From: an uncultured Ignavibacteriota bacterium
Lineage (GTDB): Bacteria; Bacteroidota; Ignavibacteria; UBA10030; UBA8401
Assembly: GCA_903861125.1 (NCBI GenBank)
Contig: CAIOTF010000051.1
Location: 1-64,000, forward strand
Length of the DNA: 64,000 bases
Direction: 5' to 3'
In this document: positions 25,858 to 35,070 of the stretch, in pieces
Position numbering within the stretch: position 1 is the stretch's first letter
How the letters are laid out: each line of letters opens with the position of its first letter
Made by a program: the position numbers and the translations under genes
The notes under the pieces: generated by a model
Database searches by the model: none
Told to the model about the DNA's origin: nothing
Seen by the model: only the letters and a program-made list of their open reading frames with translations

Positions 25858-28800
25858 TCATTTCATTAAAATCATTTTTTTTACGCAGGTAACATCCCCT
25901 GCTTGAAACCGGTAAAAATACAATCCGCTGGTGAGAGCGCCGGCATTAAATTGAATATCATAGAATCCTGCTTCTTGCTTTTTTTGCACCAATGCGGCAA
26001 CAGTTTTTCCTAAAATATCGAATACCGTTATCGTAACGAAACTGCTCGTAGGCACTTGATATCTGATCACCGTCGTTGGATTGAATGGATTCGGAAAGTT
26101 CTGGTGAAGCATAAATGCCGCAGGAGATGAAACAACGACACCGACGTCTGAGGAAGATGTTCTTGGCGTGACAGAAAAATCATCAATCGCAAATGAATGA
26201 TCATAACTTGCATCATCTTCATCTCTCCATCTCAGCATGATCTCTTCACCATGAGGGATCTGCACCGGAATCGAGGCATGCAGCACCGTGCGATTTAGAG
26301 GATTATTCCCATCAAGAGCAGTCTGGAACGGCGTTAATGAAGGAGAGGTAAAGGATAATGCGTTGAATGCCGTATATACCCCCGATGAGAGATCAAGAAT
26401 TTTCGGGGATTGCAGGTATTCAAATGCAAGCACATTAGGAATGCTGACAGTGGCAGAACCCCCGGTTCGCCATTGCTCGCCGCTGTAGGTGACTTCAAGA
26501 GAACGAATAAGTGAACCGGTGCTATTCTTGAATCTCATTCCATAAAACAATGTTCCAGTGATTGATGATTGTATTCCTCCCAATGAACGATCAGGGCTTG
26601 TCGGTGAATTTCCGTAATGATAAAAACCGCCGGTAGCCGTTGCACCGGCAGACCGGTTCAAAACATTCGGGACAGTATTGTCAATCGTTCGATAGGTATA
26701 TACGCCGGGAATAGACGTATTGTTAAAAAGGTAAAAAGTGGATGCCATTCCTAAACCATCAAAATTCTCTGAATAGGGTATATCCAGAGAATAGAAACAA
26801 ACCGGATCGTCAGCCTTCGCATTCAGATCATAGAAAAAAACACGGTTTGGTGATCCCTGGTTGACACCGCACAAAAATATTTTTCCGTTATCGGTATTTC
26901 GAGCAAGCGAAAGTCCTGCCGCCGCCGGGCTCCCTGCTCCTGATCCGGCTTCCTGCAAAACATCGTGAAACAAACCTGTTTGAGTTCCTTCGGGCAGTTT
27001 AAGCTGAACGAGATATTGAGGTAATCCGGTACCGGCGCTTCTGATGTAGGCCCACAAACATGGTTTGTACGAGCTGATGTAATCAATCACTAGTCCATAG
27101 ACTCTTGCAAGCCCATGGGCTGCCATGCTAATGTGGGAGAGTTCTGTTCCCTGACGATTCACAAGGACCAAATCGCTGGTCGTATCGCCGATCCAAAATC
27201 CGCCTTGATCAATGTTCGCATGCCGATCGAATGTCGCAAACCGCGCATTTATCGGTAAGGGAATCGTTTCCAGAAGAGTTCGTGTTACCGGATCGATCTT
27301 GTACATACTCGATCCGCCAGTGACGGCAAAAACGCTGGTGCTGTCTGAGGTCATCGCTCTGATGCCGCTTACTCCGAGAACGCTGAACTCTTCTAACAGT
27401 GAACCCGAGGCACTCCAGCGATGAAGCAGTGCGCTGTTGAAACGCGATGTCCAGAACTCATTTCCCATCATGACAATTCCCGCATTGTTGCTTCCGCCGG
27501 TAACCGCTGTTGCATCGAAGAGAGACAGCAGCGGATGAAAAGGCGGCGCGATAGCAAATGTAACACTGTCCGCAATGCCGGCAGAACCGGCAGACTGGAT
27601 CCGTATTTTGGACGTTCTCGATGGTGTGTTCGGTACGGTCCAGGTGTACGGTGAGACTGCCGCCGTCTGTAACACAGTCCAGGTGATTCCATTATCAGTT
27701 GAATAGTCAAGCCGCATCGGATCCACACCTCCGCCCGAGACCCACTGTATGGTACGCGTTGAACCGGTAACCCATTGTGCATTCACCCCCGGTGATGTCA
27801 ACGCCGCAAATGCGGAATCAATCGTCACCGTAAATGAAATCGTCGAGCCGAGCGTTCCAATATTTGAGATGCTGATATTGGCTTTTGAGCCATCCGTTAA
27901 GAAACAGGAAGGATTGGTGCTATTATTAAAAGCGGTGCGGCCTGCATCGGAACAGAATGTTGCATCAGCCGTCGATTGATAGACCAGGTGTGTTCCGTTC
28001 GGACGAAAAACATAGACAGCATCCGGCGGGCCATTGCGGTTGCCTCCGGAGACAGTAGTGTTGATACGATAAATCAACAAGCCTTCCGACGAAAGAGATG
28101 CTTCAAACTGTCCGACGATCTTCCGGTATTCGAGCATGAAATATTCAGTCGCCGAATTTGGAGAACGGATTTTGAAACAATTACTCGTCGAAGAAACTAA
28201 AGGATTCAGCTCATAGGTGCCGGTTCGTGTAATCTCCGGAACATCACTAATCCACTTCCCATAACGATATTTCATGTATGCAGTCATATGCTGCGGCGGT
28301 TTCTTGTTGTCCGCCATTAAATCCCAACGCCCGACCGGCGTATTGCCATCATCCGTATAGTGGTAGAGATCCGGAGATCCGAGTGTATGGAACATCTCAT
28401 GGGCGAAAGTGCTGGCACCGTTCTTCGCCGTTGCTTGTGTTGTCAGATTGTATTCATCACATTGGGCGCCGTTGATCATTACAACCCGGGAACTCGACAG
28501 CGATGTTTTATGCGGCCAAAGAAGATCGCCCCATCCTGTCGCATTACCATAGACGATGAAAACAACATTATCCACATATCCATCGTCATCGAGATCGAGG
28601 TCTAATTTGGAAGACACTTGGTCTTTCACATAATTCAATGCTTTTTCTATTAGTACTCCTTCACGCACCGCTTCCTGATCGCTGGTATAGCCGTCTGGAT
28701 TGCTCACGCTGTAGGGTTCATAATAAGAGCGGGCGTAAGAATCCATATACGATATCACCGTTGTCGTGCTCGAAACCGGATAAAAGGTTGAAGTAACCCG

Positions 28801-29340
28801 TAATGCCCCGTAAGATACTTCGTAGAAATAATTCCGTAAAGATACTGCTGTACTGATGGAATCATTAAAGATGCCATCATAGAGTGAGAGCGCATCGGTA
28901 AATTCCGGATCATTGTTGAACCGGATAAAAACAACAAGATTATTGATCGACCCGGACGTAAGGCTCGTGCTTGTGCCATCGTCATAACGAAGGTGTTTTG
29001 TACGAGCAGAATACGAAGCCCGGATCTTTTCTGGGGACTCCTTCAGCCATGGAATCAGTCCCTCTTTCGCCGGGTCTACCTTGCCGGGAATAAACGATGT
29101 TGGTGCAAGAGCGCCATTCAACTGCTGTGCATACACAAAATATCCATTGTTCGGGTTTTGTATAATCGTGTACCCCAGGCTGTCATGCATCCAGTGAAAA
29201 AATTCATCACCACTTGCATAACATTGAAGAATGACTCCATCGGGCTGCAACACTGTTTGCGGTACGAACTTGAGCGGTGCTGCGTCAAGGACAACACACA
29301 GCAGCATGGTAAAATAAAATGGAAGTATAGCAGATTTCAA
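25858..29340 (-). CDS. T9SS-exported M6-family metalloprotease
   Basis: 1160 residues. Signal peptide (1-20), M6 (immune-inhibitor-A-like) catalytic domain with the zinc motif H314-E315-x-x-H318 in FAHEMFHTLGSPDLYHY, then a beta domain (about 510-600), a propeller-like region, another beta domain with SSDVGVV, and a T9SS sorting domain (NFPNPFNPTT core). It would be released or held on the cell surface to cut proteins. The start is TTG 29340 with GAGGAG about 14 bases upstream; the next in-frame ATG (29307) would cut into the signal peptide. Preceded by the porin gene with an 84-base gap. Confidence 0.88.
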   Translation of the reverse strand: MKSAILPFYFTMLLCVVLDAAPLKFVPQTVLQPDGVILQCYASGDEFFHWMHDSLGYTIIQNPNNGYFVYAQQLNGALAPTSFIPGKVDPAKEGLIPWLKESPEKIRASYSARTKHLRYDDGTSTSLTSGSINNLVVFIRFNNDPEFTDALSLYDGIFNDSISTAVSLRNYFYEVSYGALRVTSTFYPVSSTTTVISYMDSYARSYYEPYSVSNPDGYTSDQEAVREGVLIEKALNYVKDQVSSKLDLDLDDDGYVDNVVFIVYGNATGWGDLLWPHKTSLSSSRVVMINGAQCDEYNLTTQATAKNGASTFAHEMFHTLGSPDLYHYTDDGNTPVGRWDLMADNKKPPQHMTAYMKYRYGKWISDVPEITRTGTYELNPLVSSTSNCFKIRSPNSATEYFMLEYRKIVGQFEASLSSEGLLIYRINTTVSGGNRNGPPDAVYVFRPNGTHLVYQSTADATFCSDAGRTAFNNSTNPSCFLTDGSKANISISNIGTLGSTISFTVTIDSAFAALTSPGVNAQWVTGSTRTIQWVSGGGVDPMRLDYSTDNGITWTVLQTAAVSPYTWTVPNTPSRTSKIRIQSAGSAGIADSVTFAIAPPFHPLLSLFDATAVTGGSNNAGIVMMGNEFWTSRFNSALLHRWSASGSLLEEFSVLGVSGIRAMTSDSTSVFAVTGGSSMYKIDPVTRTLLETIPLPINARFATFDRHANIDQGGFWIGDTTSDLVLVNRQGTELSHISMAAHGLARVYGLVIDYISSYKPCLWAYIRSAGTGLPQYLVQLKLPEGTQTGLFHDVLQEAGSGAGSPAAAGLSLARNTDNGKIFLCGVNQGSPNRVFFYDLNAKADDPVCFYSLDIPYSENFDGLGMASTFYLFNNTSIPGVYTYRTIDNTVPNVLNRSAGATATGGFYHYGNSPTSPDRSLGGIQSSITGTLFYGMRFKNSTGSLIRSLEVTYSGEQWRTGGSATVSIPNVLAFEYLQSPKILDLSSGVYTAFNALSFTSPSLTPFQTALDGNNPLNRTVLHASIPVQIPHGEEIMLRWRDEDDASYDHSFAIDDFSVTPRTSSSDVGVVVSSPAAFMLHQNFPNPFNPTTVIRYQVPTSSFVTITVFDILGKTVAALVQKKQEAGFYDIQFNAGALTSGLYFYRFQAGDVTCVKKMILMK

Positions 29341-29424
29341 GTTTATTATCCGGACTCCTCTTCAACTAGTCAATTGATTTTATTCAAATTATGACCAGAC
29401 ACTACTGAACATTTTAAATAAAGT

Positions 29425-30702
29425 TTAAAACTCTATTTGCCATTCGAGCATATAACTGTTTACCGAAACCCTGTCTTCGGATGATGTGATCAATCCGCCC
29501 CCGTCCTTGTCTTTATCGTCGCCGTTGGGTATGGCACGAGCAAAACGTATTTGGAATGCGGAATTATTCGTCACCGTATAATAGAGACGAACGGAGAATT
29601 CATCATCCATCGAATTGTAATTGTCGTTATTAACGTATTCACTCACTTTAACGTATTGTACCTGAAAGCGGATCTTCGGAAACATCTTCGGTATCACATA
29701 CATGCGCGTATACCAGATACGGCTTCCTTCAAGATTCTGGCTGTTGCGCGGATAATCCCCGCCAACTTCGCCGTTCACATATCCGGCCCTGCCTCCCCAA
29801 AAGAAATTGGGGTACGGCGGACTGAACTGTTCGATCTTTGTTGTTTTGGCATCATCGCCCTGGTATGCAGCGTACCGTGTTTCCAGTTTGATGGAACGAA
29901 ACGGTCCTAATCCCCACCGGTAACCGATTCCGCCCATGTATCCGATCCCTCCTTTTTCGGGAAGTCCGGGAGCCTGGTTAAACTGCTGGTATGCTCCTTC
30001 AACAAAATATTCGAGGTCCTTAAAATAGATCTCACCTGTTGCTCCCGCACCGTAGACAATATTGTCGTTGTAAGGACCACGTAGTTTTTGTTCGATGCCG
30101 TAAATCATCAGATCCTGTTCGAAAAAATTACCGCTTAATTTTGCGGCATAAATCTGATCACTTCCCGGATCGGGATAAAGACCGGAAGCGCTTAGGTTCT
30201 GTCCGGTTATTGCTCCAAACAATGATAATGTAACCGGAAAATAGGCAAGGTCAAGCCTGCCTCCGTCGAACTTATCCGAATAGTAATACGAATCTCCAAA
30301 CGACAAACCGTTTCCGATAGGAAATTGCTGGCGTCCAAGACGTACACGCGCAAGATCGAAGAACAGAACATTCTGCTCGGACATTTCCGCATAGATCTGA
30401 CTTATACCGAAGCGCATCGGACCGGTTCCCGCGATATTCCTAATCGGCTGGCCGGGACTGTCTATCAGCGTGATGAGTTCGGTGGTGAACGAAGTATTGC
30501 TTGTTACTTTTGCTTTTGCCCGCAGGCGTCCGAGATACCTCAGATAATTTTCCTGCGCACGGTTATCGCGCGCCCAGCCAAAACTGTCGGAATACCATCG
30601 CATCCGGAAATCTCCTTCAACATTGATCTGAGCTATTGCCTGAAGTGATGGTAACAGTAAAACAATAACTACGGCAAGTATTGAAAAATATATTTTCTTC
30701 AT
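29425..30702 (-). CDS. Outer membrane beta-barrel, alginate-export/porin-like
   Basis: 425 residues with signal peptide (1-25, ending AIAQ) and alternating strands throughout, ending in a terminal strand with C-terminal Phe (LEWQIEF), as in outer membrane barrels. RLGRQQFPIGNGLSFG and SDKFDGGRLDLAYF resemble the alginate-export (AlgE-like) porin family. The ligand is unknown. It begins ten bases after the lipoprotein gene, so it closes the operon that starts with the glutamate racemase. Confidence 0.78.
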   Translation of the reverse strand: MKKIYFSILAVVIVLLLPSLQAIAQINVEGDFRMRWYSDSFGWARDNRAQENYLRYLGRLRAKAKVTSNTSFTTELITLIDSPGQPIRNIAGTGPMRFGISQIYAEMSEQNVLFFDLARVRLGRQQFPIGNGLSFGDSYYYSDKFDGGRLDLAYFPVTLSLFGAITGQNLSASGLYPDPGSDQIYAAKLSGNFFEQDLMIYGIEQKLRGPYNDNIVYGAGATGEIYFKDLEYFVEGAYQQFNQAPGLPEKGGIGYMGGIGYRWGLGPFRSIKLETRYAAYQGDDAKTTKIEQFSPPYPNFFWGGRAGYVNGEVGGDYPRNSQNLEGSRIWYTRMYVIPKMFPKIRFQVQYVKVSEYVNNDNYNSMDDEFSVRLYYTVTNNSAFQIRFARAIPNGDDKDKDGGGLITSSEDRVSVNSYMLEWQIEF

Positions 30703-30712
30703 AGTACGATCC

Positions 30713-32548
30713 TTATTTTGCTACATAGACTAAACCGGTGAATTGCGGATCACCGCTTACTGCCGGACGGAATGTTTGAAGCACTGTTCCTGTTGTTGTA
30801 ACCTTGAATACATAATCCGATGCCGTTGTGCTGTTGGCGATCCAGAAATTCGTACCATCCCATGTCAGTCCGGTTGAGAATCTGCTGGCGCCGCCATACG
30901 TCGGCGTTTGGAACTTAGCACTCCATGCACTTCCGTTGAGACTATACACAGAATCAAGATCGGTGTCATTGCAATAGAGAACGCCTCCCGCAAATGTAAC
31001 ACCTCTCGGATTTTGTCCCGGTGATGCGATGGAATCCAAAACCGCTCCGGTCGCGGGATTCATTTTATAGATCCTTCCACCGCCGCCCGTGATAAGACTA
31101 ATGGAGACCCAGACATTTCCGGATGCATCGAATGTAATTCCCCGAACAGTTCCGCCAACCGCAGGAACGGTAATCGACGCAAGCGAGGCTAACGATGCGC
31201 CGGTCGTGTCGATCTTATGGATCTTCCTATCCGTGCCGGAGGTGCTCATCCAAAAATTCGTTCCATCGAATGCTAATCCCTGTGCACCACTCGAGGAAAG
31301 AATAGCGGTTGTGGACCACGATTTGACAAGCGTTGTATCTGTTGTCCGTATTTTATGAACGGCATACTGTCCTGCTGCCTGATCGGCGATCCAGAGGTAC
31401 GGAATCTGTGGTGTGGCGGTCACTTCAAAGAGCGTGTCGCCGACGGCAAATTTCCCGTTTGGATTGGTCACTTTTACATTTCGTTTTCCGGTCACCGCTG
31501 CCGGATCTATAATAATGCTCACTTTAAGTTGCGACGCGCTAACAAATTGCGGTGCACTTACCGAAATTCCCACACCAAAATCGACAGCAACACCGTATCC
31601 GGGCTTAAATCCTGTCCCAAATACATCCACGGAATAATTTGAACCGGGGACTCCGGAAGAAGGCGAAACAGATGTAACGGAGACCGCATCCGTTACACGT
31701 ACATCAACTGATGACCATACGAGAGTCGCCATTGAAGGATACGGCAGATCATACCGGATCTGTTCTTTATTGGTATACGAAATTCTATATAAATGATCGG
31801 CAACATTGCTGCTGTTGATAAGCCAGAAGAATGTTCCATCATATGCTAATCCTGCTGGATAAATGTAACTGGCTCCAAGCGGCGGTTTTGGGGCCGAAAA
31901 AACCGTATCAAAGTAAGGTATTGACGGCAAGAATTTATACACTTTATCGGAAGTGACATCGGAATAATACAGACCAGGATCCGGTCCGCGTCCGTAAACA
32001 TCCAATTTCGGATTGACAAATACCAAACCCCGAGGATCGGATGAAGGAAGTAGGAATTCAGAAAGGACAACTCCATTTCCATCCAATTTGTATAGTTTCG
32101 CAGGGGATGCATACGTGGCCGATCCGCTGTTCAGCGCCCACAGATTGCTTCCGTCCCACGCAATGCCACGCACGGTTCCCTGTTTGAGAGGCGGTGCATC
32201 GAAAGATTTCATTACAAGCAGTGTATCGCTTGAGGCATCCACCTGAAATATCTTGTCTGAATTTCCGGCTGACGAGAGCCAGAGCGATTTCCCGTCTGTG
32301 GTGATCCCCTGGATACTGCTGTCGGCCGTAACAAGAAAATAATTCCATCGTTTCAATTCCCGCAGATCGGAATTGAGCATGATGATTGATGTGGAATTTC
32401 TTTCCGTGATGTAAAAATATCCTTTGGCGGGAACGATCGACGAATCGGTATTCCCGTCGCTGTCAAACACATCGCAGCCCGCAAAGAGCAGCAGTATCGC
32501 GGACGCGGCGCATATGACACGATGTTTCATGGATGAAATAGAGTTCAT
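30713..32548 (-). CDS. Lipoprotein with beta-propeller and IPT/TIG domain
   Basis: 611 residues. A lipoprotein signal ends in the lipobox LFAGC, lipid Cys C25, followed by Asp-Val, so it is membrane-anchored. Two beta-propeller-like regions with repeated GITFDGTNFWM / GLAYDGTFFWL units flank an IPT/TIG immunoglobulin-like domain (about 295-390, VTSVSPSSGVPGSNYSV). No catalytic motif; likely protein or ligand binding at the membrane. Its ATG overlaps the upstream stop by four bases (ATGA), showing translational coupling to the T9SS protein gene before it. Confidence 0.8.
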   Translation of the reverse strand: MNSISSMKHRVICAASAILLLFAGCDVFDSDGNTDSSIVPAKGYFYITERNSTSIIMLNSDLRELKRWNYFLVTADSSIQGITTDGKSLWLSSAGNSDKIFQVDASSDTLLVMKSFDAPPLKQGTVRGIAWDGSNLWALNSGSATYASPAKLYKLDGNGVVLSEFLLPSSDPRGLVFVNPKLDVYGRGPDPGLYYSDVTSDKVYKFLPSIPYFDTVFSAPKPPLGASYIYPAGLAYDGTFFWLINSSNVADHLYRISYTNKEQIRYDLPYPSMATLVWSSVDVRVTDAVSVTSVSPSSGVPGSNYSVDVFGTGFKPGYGVAVDFGVGISVSAPQFVSASQLKVSIIIDPAAVTGKRNVKVTNPNGKFAVGDTLFEVTATPQIPYLWIADQAAGQYAVHKIRTTDTTLVKSWSTTAILSSSGAQGLAFDGTNFWMSTSGTDRKIHKIDTTGASLASLASITVPAVGGTVRGITFDASGNVWVSISLITGGGGRIYKMNPATGAVLDSIASPGQNPRGVTFAGGVLYCNDTDLDSVYSLNGSAWSAKFQTPTYGGASRFSTGLTWDGTNFWIANSTTASDYVFKVTTTGTVLQTFRPAVSGDPQFTGLVYVAK

Positions 32549-33747
32549 TTGATCAGTACCATCCTTATTGTTCGTATGTATGAAGTTGTTTTTATATTAC
32601 AAAAATATATTCCGGACGAATATTGTTCTGCGTTGAATTGGACGGAATGGAATCCGCGCGCTGTATGATCGTTCATCAGGAGGTTGATCTCTTTTCCCCA
32701 TAGATCGTACACCGACAGCCGCACCCATTCATCGCTCGGGATGTAAAATTGGATCGTCGTCGAAGGATTGAACGGATTCGGATAATTGTTGAGCAATTCA
32801 AAATTTATTGCGGCAGCATTATTTTTTCTTTCAACCGACGTTTGAGGTGTGAATGTTTCACAGATCGCATCGATTGACAATAATTGTTTTGATAGGGTCG
32901 TTCGCAGCGGATAATCATGCTCAATGTGAACAAATAACTGCCCGTTGCTGTTCGACCATTGACCTTGTTTATTCGTCGTAGCGCCGAGATTTCCCAATTG
33001 CATAAAAGTCGATGCACTGAACACTCCCGCCGTAAATCCTTTCGATTCATATTTTGTTTCAAGTGTCGAGAGAATTGAAGGGGGATTCAGCGTTCCATTA
33101 CTGATGACAACATCGGGATATCCGGCATTACTTCCCGATTTGCTGAATCCATGGATCTGCACTGCTTTCGATGTTCCCGAGCGTTTATGAGCGACATAAA
33201 ACACGGATTGCGTAACGTGTGCCATGTCCGATGACGAATCGGCATTGCAGTAGCGGTGCGTTCCCGCCAGAATAAACCATTTCGAATCCGCTTTAATAAA
33301 TAACCTGATCGCCAATTCCCATGAATTGGTATCCCACAGGGGATGCGGGGTTTCAATCGTCAAATCATTCGCAGCGGCAGGATCGAAAATATACGTTCCC
33401 CAGCCGCGCAACACGGGAATATTTTCTTTTAGTATATACAGGGTGTCATTCGTTGCCGTATTCACGAACTGAATAAATTGATATCCGTACAGTGATGCCC
33501 GTGCTGAAATGGTCAAGAAATTTTTCTTCTTGAGATCTATGAACAACGTGTCAAAATAATTAAGATGAGCGTTGGTAGGAATAAAAAATTTATTGGTTCC
33601 TATATCCGGCATCGCGTCCTTGATTGTTTTGATGAACTGAACAATGTCACCGGACATCAAGGACTGCGACCGTAACGGAGTCGCAACGCTCATTAGTAAG
33701 CTGAGTATCATACAATATTGGAGTACTATTTTGCTCTTCTTCATCAC
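32545..33747 (-). CDS. T9SS cargo, possible metallohydrolase of an unnamed family
   Basis: 400 residues: signal peptide (about 1-28), a domain of about 270 residues, and a T9SS sorting domain (NYPNPFNPST core). The domain has a chain of conserved-looking polar motifs, PHPLWDTNSWELA, AGTHRYCNADSSSDMAH, VQIHGFSK, DVVISNGT, LGATTNKQGQ and VHIEHDYPLR, laid out like an enzyme with metal or phosphate ligands. The His/Asp/Glu pattern recalls N-formylglutamate or PGA-hydrolase-type enzymes, but I cannot assign it. It overlaps the racemase gene upstream and the lipoprotein gene downstream by four bases each. Confidence 0.65.
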   Translation of the reverse strand: MMKKSKIVLQYCMILSLLMSVATPLRSQSLMSGDIVQFIKTIKDAMPDIGTNKFFIPTNAHLNYFDTLFIDLKKKNFLTISARASLYGYQFIQFVNTATNDTLYILKENIPVLRGWGTYIFDPAAANDLTIETPHPLWDTNSWELAIRLFIKADSKWFILAGTHRYCNADSSSDMAHVTQSVFYVAHKRSGTSKAVQIHGFSKSGSNAGYPDVVISNGTLNPPSILSTLETKYESKGFTAGVFSASTFMQLGNLGATTNKQGQWSNSNGQLFVHIEHDYPLRTTLSKQLLSIDAICETFTPQTSVERKNNAAAINFELLNNYPNPFNPSTTIQFYIPSDEWVRLSVYDLWGKEINLLMNDHTARGFHSVQFNAEQYSSGIYFCNIKTTSYIRTIRMVLIK

Positions 33748-34757
33748 TTTCTCTGGAACTCAAACAGATCTTTTTTCAACGTATATTTTTGGAGAGAATT
33801 TGCTGTGACTGCGGATTGGCCCATGATCAATGCGCCGATCGATCGTGTCTCCTGCTGAGTAATTGCAGCCCGTGAGACAACATTCACACTCACTGTTGTT
33901 GAGACGAACCGTTTGTTTGACTTTACTGGAAATATTACACCGCTCATAGAGCGCGTAGGATCGATCACGAATGTTTTTCTTTTTGAAGCATCATTCACTC
34001 CCTGCAGGAAATGTTCGGATGCGTACCCAAAATGGGTGCAGCACAAGCCGACATACACATTTCCGGAAACAGCCGGTAGTTTTTTTGCGGCATCATCGGA
34101 ATAAAATCCGATCATCGTCGCAACGGCATCGCTCGAAGCATCGCTTTGAATTTCACCGGCAAGATCCGGACAAGCCTGGGTTACGATTCTGTCCTCCGTA
34201 ATTCCATTCTTCAGTAGCAGCGATTGATGACTGCGTGCTTCAATTGTTGTCTCTGTCCCGAAAATGACTATTGATGAGGTTGTATCTTTTTTCAATGCGT
34301 CCGTCATCATATCAACTCCAATGTCAACGATACTGATGACGGGGATTTTTGCATTGAGGAAATAATCGGTTTGTTCATAAAGAACAGAAAGAGTGTTGCA
34401 TGCAATCAAAATTATGTCTGGCGAATACCATTTTGTCATCCCGTCAAGAGCGGCGGAAAAAACACGTACTTTTTCTTCCGTCGTTTTCATATTGTTGTAT
34501 CCGTAATCGGATTCCGGCAAAGCGTTGCAATAAATGATTTTGACCGATTTGAATGGATGCTCTGAACGAAATCGACTCTCAATATCGGCGCAAACGGCTA
34601 TTCCCCCCAAACCTGAATCTGTAATCAAGATTGTAACTTCCTCTTTACTTAAAAATTCATTGAACAACAAATACTTATTAACATCACGTGATTGGACAGA
34701 ACCCGCTGTTACCTGCAGTAGTGAAAATATTAATGCAATTAATTCTGTATTCCGCAT
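33744..34757 (-). CDS. Exported glutamate (Asp/Glu) racemase homologue
   Basis: 337 residues. A hydrophobic N-terminal segment (about 6-20) looks like a signal peptide, unlike cytoplasmic MurI, which starts directly at the DSG motif. All racemase active-site parts are present: ITDSGLGG (D47, S48), LIACNTLS (C120) and GLCCTHFGY (C240, H242), the pair of catalytic cysteines that deprotonate each face of glutamate. MurI makes D-glutamate for peptidoglycan inside the cell; an exported form would more likely interconvert glutamate released from D-containing polymers. It heads an operon of four genes, three of them overlapping by four bases. Cleavage of the signal is predicted, not shown. Confidence 0.82.
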   Translation of the reverse strand: MRNTELIALIFSLLQVTAGSVQSRDVNKYLLFNEFLSKEEVTILITDSGLGGIAVCADIESRFRSEHPFKSVKIIYCNALPESDYGYNNMKTTEEKVRVFSAALDGMTKWYSPDIILIACNTLSVLYEQTDYFLNAKIPVISIVDIGVDMMTDALKKDTTSSIVIFGTETTIEARSHQSLLLKNGITEDRIVTQACPDLAGEIQSDASSDAVATMIGFYSDDAAKKLPAVSGNVYVGLCCTHFGYASEHFLQGVNDASKRKTFVIDPTRSMSGVIFPVKSNKRFVSTTVSVNVVSRAAITQQETRSIGALIMGQSAVTANSLQKYTLKKDLFEFQRK

Positions 34758-34889
34758 TTTTCAATTGTTCTCAATGATACGTTCCGATCGTTCTATTGAA
34801 TTTCAATATTTCAGTAATGTGATTCTATAAGAATATTCACTTGATTGACTGAACACGGGCAAACCTTGCTATTCCCCGGGACTACATTG

Positions 34890-34906
34890 TCCAACTATTG
34901 TGCCAT
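34890..34906 (-). promoter_or_regulatory. Candidate sigma-54-like promoter toward the racemase operon
   Basis: Minus strand TGGCAC-AATAG-TTGGA. The -24 half is perfect; the -12 half has GG in place of GC. Leader to the racemase ATG would be roughly 120 bases. Confidence 0.38.
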
Positions 34907-35042
34907 CTTTTAGGGCTTTGTTTGAGAGAAAAAATGCTATATTTTCAAACAAATGAGCTATATGCGTACACTGTGTATGAGCGGAATCCGCCCATCCAAT
35001 ATCATAATCCACTATTTTGAATGGGATTTCTCTTAAATAGGA

Positions 35043-35058
35043 TGGCACAATCTTCGCT
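35043..35058 (+). promoter_or_regulatory. Candidate sigma-54 promoter of the two-component operon
   Basis: TGGCAC-AATCT-TCGCT, with GG and GC ten bases apart; one mismatch in the -12 half. It ends only 12 bases before the kinase ATG at 35071, so the leader would be extremely short. Confidence 0.45.
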
Positions 35059-35070
35059 TTCAATTACTGT

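Larger units (their letters stand above)
34758..35070. other. Divergent regulatory region between racemase operon and two-component system
   Basis: 313 bases with no supported gene. The element GATGGCACAAT occurs twice in opposite orientation, as the -24 part of two sigma-54-like sites facing outward. A 64-codon minus-strand frame (34869-35063) covers most of it but overlaps the plus-strand promoter and has no ribosome site. Confidence 0.55.

Noticed and set aside
34869-35063. 64-codon minus-strand frame between the racemase and kinase genes
   Set aside because: No ribosome site, overlaps the sigma-54-type promoter of the kinase gene, and the translation has no recognisable features; the region is better explained as regulatory.
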